NCBI GenBank assembly: GCA_963576565.1
Contig: OY755044.1
Span: forward strand, 53,725,783-53,789,782
Direction: 5' to 3'
Source: Aspidapion aeneum
Taxonomy: Eukaryota > Arthropoda > Insecta > Coleoptera > Brentidae
Length of the DNA stretch: 64,000 bases
Shown in pieces: positions 55,998 to 64,000 of this stretch (position 1 is the stretch's first letter; each line of letters starts with the position of its first letter). Made by a program: the position numbers and the translations under genes. The notes under the pieces were generated by a model, which saw only the letters and a list, made by a program, of their open reading frames with translations, was not told where the DNA came from and made no database searches.

Positions 55998-58641
55998 ATG
56001 GTCAGTAATCTTAGAATTCTAGCTTGGAATGCCAATGGTCTCTTGCAACGTCAGCAAGACTTGCAAGTTATTCTAGACATAGAAAAAATTGACGTCTGTC
56101 TTGTGTCAGAAACGCATTTCACTAACCAGTCTCACATTAAATTTAAGGGTAATAAAGTGTATCATACAACTCACGCTAGCAATACTGCACATGGGCGAAG
56201 TGCTGTAATTATTAAAGAAAATATATCACACTATGAGGAGATGGGATATAAAACCATAGAGATTCAAGCTACATTAGTAAGTGTAAAAACCAAAACATAT
56301 ACACTAGTCATAAGTACTGTCTATATACCACCAAGGCACTTACTAAAGAAAAATCAATATCTTAATTTTCTCAGAAAATTAGGAAACCGTTGTATAATTG
56401 GAGGTGACTTTAATGCAAAAAATACCTACTGGGGTCTAGACTGACGAATTCTAAAGGAAAATAACTTTTGCGAGCTATTAGTGAATATCAATGTGAGCCA
56501 ATATCAACTGGTAAGCCCACATACTATCTAACAGATCCAGGAAAAATTCCAGATCTAATTGATTTTTTTATAGTAAAAAATATATCTAAGTTTTGTAGAT
56601 ATAGAAGAAAGTTTTGATTTACACTCAGATCATTCACCTATTATTCTAACTCTTAGTAAAAACATAATAAAGAAAGAAGCAAATATCTTACTAGTTAATA
56701 AACTGACTGACTGGATTAGATTTAGACAAAGTCTGTCAGAAAAAATAAACCTATCAGTACCATTGCAAACGCCAGAACAAATCGATACAGAAGTTGAATA
56801 TTTTGTTACAAATGTTCAACAAGCAGCTTGGGAAAACAGTCCAAAACCAAAGAGAATTTTTAAGGGAAAAACCTATCCAAAGGAAATTAGAGACCTATAT
56901 ATTGGAAAAAAGGACACTAAGAAGAAAGTGGCAGCAAAGCCGTGATCCTCGGGACAAAACAAATCTCAACAACATGACGCAACGCATTAGGCGAGAAATT
57001 CTAGTAATAAAAAATGAATCTATTAACCATTTTCTTAATGAACTTACAGATGATAAAAATACCGACTATTCCCTTTGGAAAGCAACCAAGGATTTTAAAA
57101 GACCAATTATCCAAATTCCACCCATACGAAAATCTAACAACCGGTGGGCAAGGAGTAACAAAGAAAAAGCAGATATTTTTGCAAGTCATTTAGAAAAAAC
57201 ATTTCAGCCCCACGAAACACTGGATGAAAACTTTCATTTAAATGAACCCCATCAAATCGAAGACCATATTAAGCTTACATCACCAAAAGAAATATTAACA
57301 GAACTCAAAAATATTAATTCGAAAAAAGCCCCAGGGTATGATCTTATTAACGGGGTAGTCATAAAACAACTCCCCAGAAAAGCTATCGTAAAACTATGCA
57401 ACCTAATTAATGCGTCCTTTAGGCTTAGGTATGTACCTAAACTGTGGAAAGTTGCAGAAGTTATCATGATCCCAAAACCGGGAAAACCACTCCATGACGT
57501 GTCATCTTACAGGCCAATATCTTTCCTGCCAATTATATCCAAGCTCTATGAGAAATTATTGCTTAAAAGAATAAAACCCATCATAGAAAGACAAGAAATT
57601 ATTCCATCTCATCAATTTGGTTTTCGAGACAAGCATTCCACGATAGATCAAGTACATAGAATTACTAATATAATAGAAAAAGCACTAGAAGAGGGAAAAG
57701 TTTGTTCTGCAGTTTTTCTAGATGTAGCACAAGCATTTGACAAAGTGTGGCATGAAGGCCTTACTTTTAAACTAAAACGGTTTCTGCCAAAACAATATTC
57801 GGATATTTTGGAATCATACATATCTGATAGACATTTTAGAGTAAAACAGGAAGACTCATACTCAAATTTAAGAGAAATTCAAGCAGGCGTGCCCCAGGGT
57901 AGCGTACTAGGCCCTTATCTATACTTATTATTCACTTGCGATATCCCAGAGTCAGAAAATTGTCACTTAGCAACATTTGCAGATGATACTGGTTTATTGA
58001 CGGTAGAAAAATCTATTGAAAAATGCATAGAAAAACTTCAGGATGCAGTCACCGAATTTCACAGTTGGACCACAAAGTGGCGAATAAAATTAAATGAATC
58101 CAAATCAATTCATGTTGATTTTACAAACAAAAATATAAATCACATACAAATAACAATTACCAACATTCCCGTACCATATTCAAATCAGGCAAAATATCTC
58201 GGTATAACACTTAATGCCAAGTTGCGCTGGAAAGCACATGTTAAGAAAAAAAAAGAGATAAGGTATATAAAAATGAACTGGCTAATTGGAAGGAAGTCCA
58301 ATTTAACAATTCATAATAAGTTACTGCTTTATAGACAAATACTGAAACCAGTATGGACATATGGTATTCAACTATGGGGTTGTGCTAAAGAGAGTAACAT
58401 TCTAGTTTTACAGAGATTTCAAAATAAAGTATTAAGAAACATTGTGAATGCACCTTGGTACGTTCGAAATAGTGAGATCGAGATCTAAAAATCGAAACTG
58501 TAGCAGAGACTATAAAAAAGTACGCAAAAAGCCATGAAGATAGACTCCATCGGCATGTGAATGTGGAAGCAATTCAGCTTCTAGACAATACTATGCTAGT
58601 TCGAAGACTAAAAAGTGTGAAGCCGTTTGAGCTAGTAAATT
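55998..58641 (+). pseudogene. LINE ORF2 (AP endonuclease plus reverse transcriptase)
   Basis: The start at 55998 gives MVSNLRILAWNANGL, the usual opening of the AP-type endonuclease, with VSETHF and GGDFNAKNTYWG further on. The frame meets TGA at 56442 and is shifted between about 56450 and 56760, and again near 56900. The RT is in one clean frame to 58488: PGYDLINGV, SYRPISFLPIISKLYEK, FLDVAQAFDKVWH, AGVPQGSVLGPYLY and the catalytic FADDTG (about 57980). A further shift near 58470 precedes the C terminus RRLKSVKPFELVN. The RT core is complete, but the endonuclease is broken. Confidence 0.87.
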
Positions 58642-59252
58642 AAGTGAATTATATAAAACAAAATAATGCTATAAACACAACACAATTGTGAGTTACAGAC
58701 TAAACAAAGCGGGGAGAACTGTTGAGTGAACCCTAAGTTTAAATATGACTTTTCTAGTAAATTAAGTTAAACCAAAATTGCTAATTAGTCTTACTGACTA
58801 GATTGTAATACAATAAACACAGTGTATTTGATAATTTAAAAAAAAAACTTATTCATTTAAAAAATATCAATAATATTTTAATATTATGTCTTACCAGAGA
58901 CTTGATTTTATTAACAAAAAATATTTAAAAAAAACAAAATAATGATGAATTAAAAAATTATAGCACGGCACTGGACAGAAAGATAGCGCTAATAGAAGCC
59001 ATCTCTGTTGCTCCTCATTTTATTCTGGCCGGACAATATCATCAGTCGGCAACATGTGGAGAACTACAGACCATCGTGGGGTTGTCGCGTTTTGTGCTAA
59101 AAGACTGAGAGAGAGGCCAAAAAAACGATGCTAATACATTACTGAAACCTACGGCCCTCACAGGATGAACGACACCCGCCAAGAGCTAAACGGGTGCCAT
59201 CTGACGAAGGATGATCCGCCGCGCATTGGAACAATATCATAACAATTTTTAG

Positions 59253-59410
59253 GTGAAAGGCCTCATGCTTGCCCCCACTGTGGAAAAAGTTTCACCCATA
59301 AGTATTGTCTCAATACTCACCTCCTGTTACATTCGAACGAAAGGCCGTATGAGTGCTTGCAGTGCAAGAAAAAATTTACATTGAAGCATCACCTCATAAC
59401 TCATGAACGC
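59253..59410 (+). CDS. C2H2 zinc-finger gene, exon with fingers 2 and 3
   Basis: The acceptor CAATTTTTAG precedes 59253 and the donor GTAAGT follows 59410. The first two bases complete the glycine codon begun in the previous exon. The frame then reads GERPHACPHCGKSFTHKYC with finger 2 (C-x2-C-x12-H-x3-H), the linker SNERP, and most of finger 3 (YECLQCKKKFTLKHHLITHER). The last His of finger 3 comes from the next exon, whose frame begins VH. No stop or shift is present. Confidence 0.9.
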
Positions 59411-59437
59411 GTAAGTATGTACAGCGTGTCCCATTTT

Positions 59438-59822
59438 TGATGGGATTAACTCTTACCGGCGCGGTGGTCTATAAAATGTGCCACCAATTTTTCAACCCAA
59501 CCGGCGCCGGCGCGGTTGTTCACCACATAGACCTAAGGTCACTTATCGTCAAGCAAGCTTTTGCTTGACGATGAGTGACCTTACATAGACCAACTCGAAA
59601 ACCAGTTCTCACGACTACTTATGAGAACATCGACGATCGGTTTGCAATACCGCGCTGCGAGGTGACATCTGTGGACTCGACAACTTGTGGTGGTGTATTG
59701 GGAGTTGTCTTTTTACTAATCATTCTTTCCAAGTATGCCAATTTAAAAAAAAGCAAATTTTGGCGCCGGTTGAGTCCAAAAATTGTTGAAATTTTGGTAC
59801 AGGTAAGAGTTAAATGGGAAGC
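59438..59822. mobile_element. MITE with TTAACTCTTACC ends, beside a splice donor
   Basis: About 70 bp at each end is inverted: ATTAACTCTTACC and CAACCGGCGCC on the left, and their complements near 59755-59820. A 22-bp-stem hairpin (59533-59582) lies inside. The exact termini and TSD are uncertain. The element begins about 27 bases after the donor of the 59253 exon. Confidence 0.6.
59533..59582. repeat. Hairpin inside the MITE
   Basis: AAGGTCACTTATCGTCAAGC and two more bases pair with their inverse across a short GCTTT loop, with one mismatch. Confidence 0.75.
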
Positions 59823-60649
59823 TCGGTTATTAATAATAATAGCGATCTGCAGGTATTACCTTACCATACTCTTTTTTTGAGCTCCTAAAAATGGTGCTAT
59901 TAGATTTTTGCCATACACTGTAGTTTTTATTATACGGGGGCTTTTTGAAAAGACTGTAAATTCAACAAACCTTTATCTCTTGCCTATTTTACAAGATATT
60001 TTAATTCTGTAAAAACATGTCCATAGCATAGCATAGCTGTCAAATTATTTATATTTTGTTTTATATGTACAGGATGTTTTAAATTTGATGTTTTTGGGGA
60101 GTTTCGGGGTGAGATAGAATAGAACTGACCTCCACTTGCGAGCCTCGATTTGATCGAGTTTAAAAGTGAAAACCGGATCTTGATATATCCGTTTTTATGT
60201 TAAAGACTGATAACGTTTTTTTTTTATGAAAATTTTATTTTATAATTTTTTGAAAATATTACAATGTCAAATTGCATGCACTTGTAGTTTTTAAGATATT
60301 AAATAAAGTTGACATTTTTACTATAAAATGACCCTCTTTTTCATCGTCACATTTTGTTTAAAATAACGTACAGGGTGGTTTACAGCTTACCCAAGAATTC
60401 TCGGTTAAATAAGTAGATTTATACAAAAATTGTAATAAAATTTGTAACAAAAAAACAGATAATTAAAACATCAACTAATTTTTGCAAAAGCTGTTTAAGA
60501 TTGTCTCAATTGACTTGAATTTAAGCTTGGGTGCTTCAAATCAATTTTTTAACAATTTTTAACGGCTTTTTGTTACATGTTATTTGCTTTCCTAATAATA
60601 ATAATAAATTTAGACTTAACAACAACTTAAATAAGTAACATTCTTTTAG
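59823..60649 (+). other. Intron remainder, AT-rich
   Basis: No coding signal is seen. Weak repeat-end motifs (TACAGGATGTTTTAAATTTG at about 60068, TACAGGGTGGTTTACAGC at about 60370) suggest a decayed element. Confidence 0.35.
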
Positions 60650-60802
60650 GTACATTTGAGATCAAAACCTTTTATTTGTGAGGAATGCGGGAAAAGCTTT
60701 CCTCTAAAAAAGCAATTAATTACCCATGAGAAATACCATAGAGGCGAAAGACCATTCGTGTGCAAAGAATGTGGTGACTGTTTTGCCCAGGAAAACCATT
60801 TG
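60650..60802 (+). CDS. C2H2 zinc-finger gene, exon with fingers 4 and most of 5
   Basis: The acceptor ATTCTTTTAG precedes 60650 and the donor GTTAGT follows 60802. Fifty-one codons in phase 0 begin [17 protein letters not shown]. They complete finger 3 through VH, then give finger 4 ([19 protein letters not shown], then EKYH), the linker RGERP, and finger 5 up to HL. Finger 5 is completed by VMHLRFH of the next exon. The exact fit of split fingers across both splice sites is the main evidence. Confidence 0.9.
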
Positions 60803-61328
60803 GTTAGTATTATGATTGAGCAACTATGACAGACAATTTTTTAAAAACTACAGAAAAACCTCTAGGCAGATAAGAATGTGTTAATATTTCTTTTTTTTTT
60901 AATTATCTGAAATGAAAAATGCTACAAAGATCATACCAGTATTTTAATTATTCTCAAAAATTTTCAAGAAAAATAGATTGCTTGGAAAACAACCATGTAT
61001 TCTTTAAATTAGTGACTAACGAGAACTCTTCCTGGAATACACCCATCTGGTTGGTCTATGCATGCAATTTCTCTAGCTTTGAATACTAATGACAGCATTT
61101 CTCTTACTAAGAACCAATGGAACAATTATTTCTTGTTTCTCCCTAATTTGAAAAATATGTACACAAGAGAAGAGTCTTAGTTCACAGGAAACTTCTCGGG
61201 TAGCTTAAGATAGAGAAACATCTAGAACCACGTGATGAATGACAGTTTCAGGGTATCACCCGTGTATCAACGAACAAGACACAAAGGATGATCTGCAATT
61301 TAACAACTTTATTTTTATCTCCATGCAG

Positions 61329-61507
61329 GTAATGCACCTAAGGTTTCACGGTTCCCTTACTTCGTTTATTTGCAACCAGTGTGGAGCGACTTTTACCAGG
61401 AAGTTTGAGTTGGTTAATCACCAGAGGGTGCACGGAAAAGAACCTCTAAGCTGTCCTACATGTCACAAAGAGTTTTTGCAAAAAAGGACACTTTTAGCGC
61501 ACGTCAA
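61329..61507 (+). CDS. C2H2 zinc-finger gene, exon with fingers 6 and part of 7
   Basis: The acceptor CTCCATGCAG precedes 61329 and the donor GTAGGT follows 61507. The frame starts VMHLRFHG, which completes finger 5. It continues with finger 6 (FICNQCGATFTRKFELVNH, then QRVH), the linker GKEP, and finger 7 (LSCPTCHKEF up to LLAHV), which is cut by the donor before its last His. Without splicing the frame stops at TAG 61509-61511. The next exon must supply one base and then a His about three codons on; none of the acceptors I checked before 64000 does so, so the 3' end is missing or lies outside. Confidence 0.87.
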
Positions 61508-62147
61508 GTAGGTGTTTTAACGTTTTTTTTTAGATAACAGATTTTTATTTTCGCAGGAAATAAGCAAACATTCATTTATATAATATTGGTAAAAGCTTTA
61601 CTGTTAATAGAAAAGTCCGCTTGGAAAAAGGCAAATTAATTCGTCAGGTGTTAAGAAGAAGAAGAGTAGAAGCATAATTCCTACCCTGAACCCCAGTTTG
61701 ATTCATACTAAGCTCCGTCTGCCGATGCCGCAATGAGTCACGAGTGTAGGGGTGGTCCGTGTTCTGACTATCCCAGATATTTTTGGGGTGAAATGTCCCA
61801 GGACAATAAATTTCTTCTCTGGTGCCCTACCCCTTCTTTCAAGTCTTAGTACCAAGGCCGGGATTTTATAAGTTTGGGGTAAACCATTATGTGCCTTATC
61901 TAAACACCTGCTAAATTAGTTTTTCTTTTTCTTAGCAGGCTTTAAGCTTTTACCTATATTGTAGGTATGTTTTTTAAATTTATATAAACTTACTATCTTA
62001 AAACAGTAAATATACATCCATATTAAACGAAACGTTTTTAAATGGAAACTAATCATTCGATATTGATAAAAAAAATTATTTATTTCAAAAATCCGATGGT
62101 TAGTAGGGATTCTAAAAGCGTCCGTTTTTCATATTCTTCCCATGCTT
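61508..62147. other. Downstream intron or intergenic, no further exon found
   Basis: Acceptor-like sites at about 61556 and 61936-61940 lead within a few codons to stops in the required phase and do not complete finger 7. No other feature is supported. Confidence 0.35.
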
Positions 62148-62307
62148 CAGTGGCGCACCCAGGAATGTGTCTTGGGGAGGGCCCGAAGCCTCATGATGTC
62201 AAATTTTAAGCTATTTTTTGTGTTTTATCATGAAATATGTAGAAAATATGTAAAAAAATCTAAGGCTTGGGGGGGACCCGCCCCCCCCCCCCCTGGGTGC
62301 ACCCATG
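62148..62307. mobile_element. 160-bp hAT-like MITE
   Basis: The left end is CAGTGGCGCACCCAGG and the right end is the inverse of CATGGGTGCACCCAGG (13 of 16 matched). CATGCTT at 62141-62147 and 62308-62314 is a 7-bp duplication. CAGTGGCG-type ends are common in animal hAT MITEs. A fragment of the same family lies at 25880-26034. Confidence 0.7.
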
Positions 62308-62314
62308 CATGCTT

Positions 62315-62816
62315 TCTAAATGAAGTTTACAGTACCTACTACCACAGTTTAGTTTAGGTATCTTCATGTTACAATCTACACTGTGCTACTACTACCACGT
62401 CCAAAATGTAAAAATGTCTGCTTGAAACCGTCATTTTTTTTTTGTAAATATCACATACACACCTATATTTTATTACATTTTTAGAATCCTTATAATTTAT
62501 TTTTTCAAAATAATTTTATGGGTTTACGCCTTTAAGCAGCTTAGACAAAGTCATTAAGAAACAAATAAACTATAATATCGATGTATTAAATCTTAGTGGA
62601 GAACAAACAATTTTTACGGAGGGTGGTTCGGGTCGGTAGGGGGAGTTGAATTAAAAGAAGAACTTCTTGTCAAAATTTGATTAAATTTTTTACAATTTTC
62701 ATTACGAAGATGGGATGCAAAGAGATATGGCAAGCCCGGTATGTATTGAACTGCTTAATAGTACACGAAATATCGTCAAAAATAATTATTTGTCTTGTTG
62801 GAACATAGAATACTAA
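62315..62816. other. AT-rich stretch, nothing recognised
   Basis: No gene or complete repeat is supported. TAA at 62814-62816 precedes the Harbinger-type fragment that follows. Confidence 0.35.
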
Positions 62817-62898
62817 GGGACCATCGCACCGACTTTTAAAATTCCTTTCTTAACTATAGACTGCTTTAATTTTAAGCATGCCTTATTTTTATAAGGGT
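62817..62898 (+). mobile_element. Left-end fragment of the PIF/Harbinger-like MITE
   Basis: The first about 80 bp match the left ends at 47371 and 48815 (GGGACCATCGCACCGACT here against GGGCCCATCGCACCGACT), preceded by TAA, again a TWA site. The rest of the element is missing; LINE sequence follows directly. Confidence 0.7.
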
Positions 62899-63032
62899 AA
62901 AATCAAGTTTCCAGTCGGTTGAGTATTGTATTCCAGAGAAATCTATTGATGAAGTGTATGTTGGTGTTTTACTAGGCAATAAACATATTAGAAATAAAAT
63001 TTCGGACTTCCATTGTCTTTATTTATTTTAAA

Positions 63033-63077
63033 ACACGACGTTTCGGTTAGTAAGTATCTCTAACCGTTATCAAGTGT
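63033..63077 (-). ncRNA. Hammerhead-like ribozyme motif, left half of dimer
   Basis: Same sequence as at 17863-17907: core UUGAUAA, stem II GGUUAG/CUAACC, GAAACGUC, stem I ACAC/GUGU. It is fully conserved here. Confidence 0.58.
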
Positions 63078-63092
63078 GAACTGTTGATGTTC

Positions 63093-63137
63093 ACACTTGA
63101 TAACGGTTAGAGATACTTACTAACCGAAACGTCGTGT
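63093..63137 (+). ncRNA. Hammerhead-like ribozyme motif, right half of dimer
   Basis: Same motif as at 22462-22506. With the opposite copy 15 bases away, the two could also pair with each other over their whole length as a long hairpin. Confidence 0.58.
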
Positions 63138-64000
63138 TTTAAAATAAATAAAGACAATGGAAGTCCGAAATTTTATTTCTACACAATCATTGTCTACGAG
63201 TTTCAAACAAAGAATAAACATATTGTTGTTGGTGAAGTATATATACCATCACCATCAAGAATATCTTATTATTGGGAACATGTAGAATCTATAAATTTCA
63301 TATTCAATAACTCTCCTAGTTGTAAATTTTTTATAGCAGGTGATTACAATTTGCCTAATTACATAGACTCACTTGTCATGTTACATAGCAAAACCAGCTT
63401 GAGAAATTCAGAAAACGAATTAATTAATTTCCTAAACAACAATAATAATAGTATTTTTCTTGTATCCAGTAATGAGAGTGAGAAACTTTTACATGATTGC
63501 GTTAATTTCCACGATCTATCACAATTTAACAACATTAGAAACAAAAATAACGTTATATTGTATCTGGTATTTTCTAATATTGCAAACATAAAAGTTACAG
63601 AATGTACTTTTCCCTTATCAAAAATTGACAGCCATCATCCTCCTCTTGAAATGTGTATACATTTGTTAGATAATGAAAGCATATTGGACCAGGATCACAA
63701 TACTTTTGATTACAATTTTCATAAAGCTGGCTATAATCTCATAAATGATTACTTTGAGAAAGTTGATTGGACTATCTTACGGTCACCTGATATAAATATC
63801 AATAACTTATTGGACAAGTTTTACACTATTTTGTATACAGCTGTAGAGCTGTTTGTCCCAAAAAAACTTCGAAAAAATCTAAAATATCCATCGTACTTTT
63901 CAGCAAAAACGATTAAGTTAATTAAGTGTAAAAATAAAATATATAATATGTTCCGTAGGAAGAAAACTGATGAATTGAATCGTGAATACAAAAACTTAAG

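Larger units (their letters stand above)
55273..58848 (+). mobile_element. 5'-truncated Jockey-like LINE
   Basis: A gag-like ORF1 is followed by an endonuclease-RT ORF2 and a short A-run (58838-58847). TTATTCA at 55266-55272 and 58849-58855 is a plausible target duplication. The domain order and the RT motifs fit the Jockey group of non-LTR retrotransposons. Several frameshifts and stops make it inactive. It lies in the intron between zinc-finger exons 51995 and 59253, in the same orientation as the gene. Confidence 0.85.
52307..59060. repeat. Inverted pair bracketing the Jockey LINE
   Basis: The sequence around GTCCGGCCAGAATAAAATGA at about 52338-52357 recurs inverted at about 59013-59032, with neighbouring similarity (GATGAT; GAGATGGC). 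An older inverted-repeat element with the LINE inserted into it would explain this. Its exact ends and TSD are not clear. Confidence 0.45.
62990..63212. mobile_element. 223-bp head-to-head Penelope 3'-end dimer
   Basis: Two copies of the Penelope 3' region, inverted and joined at about 63085 through AGTGTGAAC / GTTCACACT. The outer sequences match those of the large element at 17821 and 22581. The flanks 62978-62989 and 63213-63224 are both AATAAACATATT, a 12-bp duplication. There is no coding sequence left. Confidence 0.87.
62899..64000 (+). pseudogene. LINE ORF2 fragment (AP endonuclease), split by a Penelope dimer
   Basis: From about 62903 the frame reads QSVEYCIPEKSIDEVYVGVL up to the insertion at 62990. 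After the insertion it resumes at 63213 without loss (HIVVGEVYIPSP) and stays open to the end of the window, 262 codons. The endonuclease motifs AGDYNLP (about 63340) and DSHHPPL (about 63629) are visible. A basic linker (FVPKKLRKNLKYPSYFSAK) leads towards an RT domain that would lie beyond 64000. The 5' part is missing. It resembles Jockey-superfamily LINEs. Apart from truncation and the insertion, I see no stop. Confidence 0.8.

Overview
The window looks like nuclear DNA of an arthropod, most likely an insect. It is AT-rich, has GT-AG spliced exons, long introns, no operon-like gene packing, and a transposon complement familiar from insects: an IS630-Tc1-mariner-type element, Penelope-like retroelements, Jockey-like LINEs, and hAT, PIF/Harbinger and Mutator-like MITEs. 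I cannot name the species. Only one host gene is supported: a plus-strand C2H2 zinc-finger gene. Its visible exons are 44517-44612, 51995-52263, 59253-59410, 60650-60802 and 61329-61507. Its first and last exons were not found.

Layout. 1-8300: LINE 3' end, a nearly intact mariner-like transposon (1966-4372) with a palindromic 9-bp-TSD MITE beside it (4383-4610), a 903-bp MITE (6034-6936) and a ~130-bp tandem repeat. 8306-14742: first copy of a 6.4-kb DNA element without coding capacity, TIR CCCAAGTAACACAAA. 14743-17610: decayed repeats, a ~271-bp tandem repeat, a 50-bp hairpin insertion. 17708-23933: fold-back DNA containing a Penelope-like element (17821-22581) made of two inverted, individually broken copies with hammerhead-like motifs at both ends. 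23934-26341: inverted-repeat remnants. 26342-41597: a 15.3-kb hAT-like composite element with an 8-bp target duplication, five arrays of a 10-bp repeat, eight tRNA-like modules, and the second copy of the 6.4-kb element (33655-40035). 41598-44200: three MITEs upstream of the first visible zinc-finger exon. 44517-61507: the zinc-finger gene, its introns holding a LINE fragment, a hAT-like element with two Harbinger-like MITEs inside it, and a 5'-truncated Jockey LINE. 61508-64000: a hAT MITE, a Harbinger fragment, and a LINE endonuclease frame split by a tiny Penelope dimer.

Apart from the zinc-finger gene the window is a nested record of transposition. Many insertions can be ordered, and several are proven by target-site duplications or by uninterrupted copies of the same target elsewhere in the window. 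The observations most worth following are the 15.3-kb hAT-like element and its TIR family, which share ends but carry different short subterminal arrays; the large non-coding TIR element; and hammerhead-like motifs with a paired C3/G8 to U3/A8 change.
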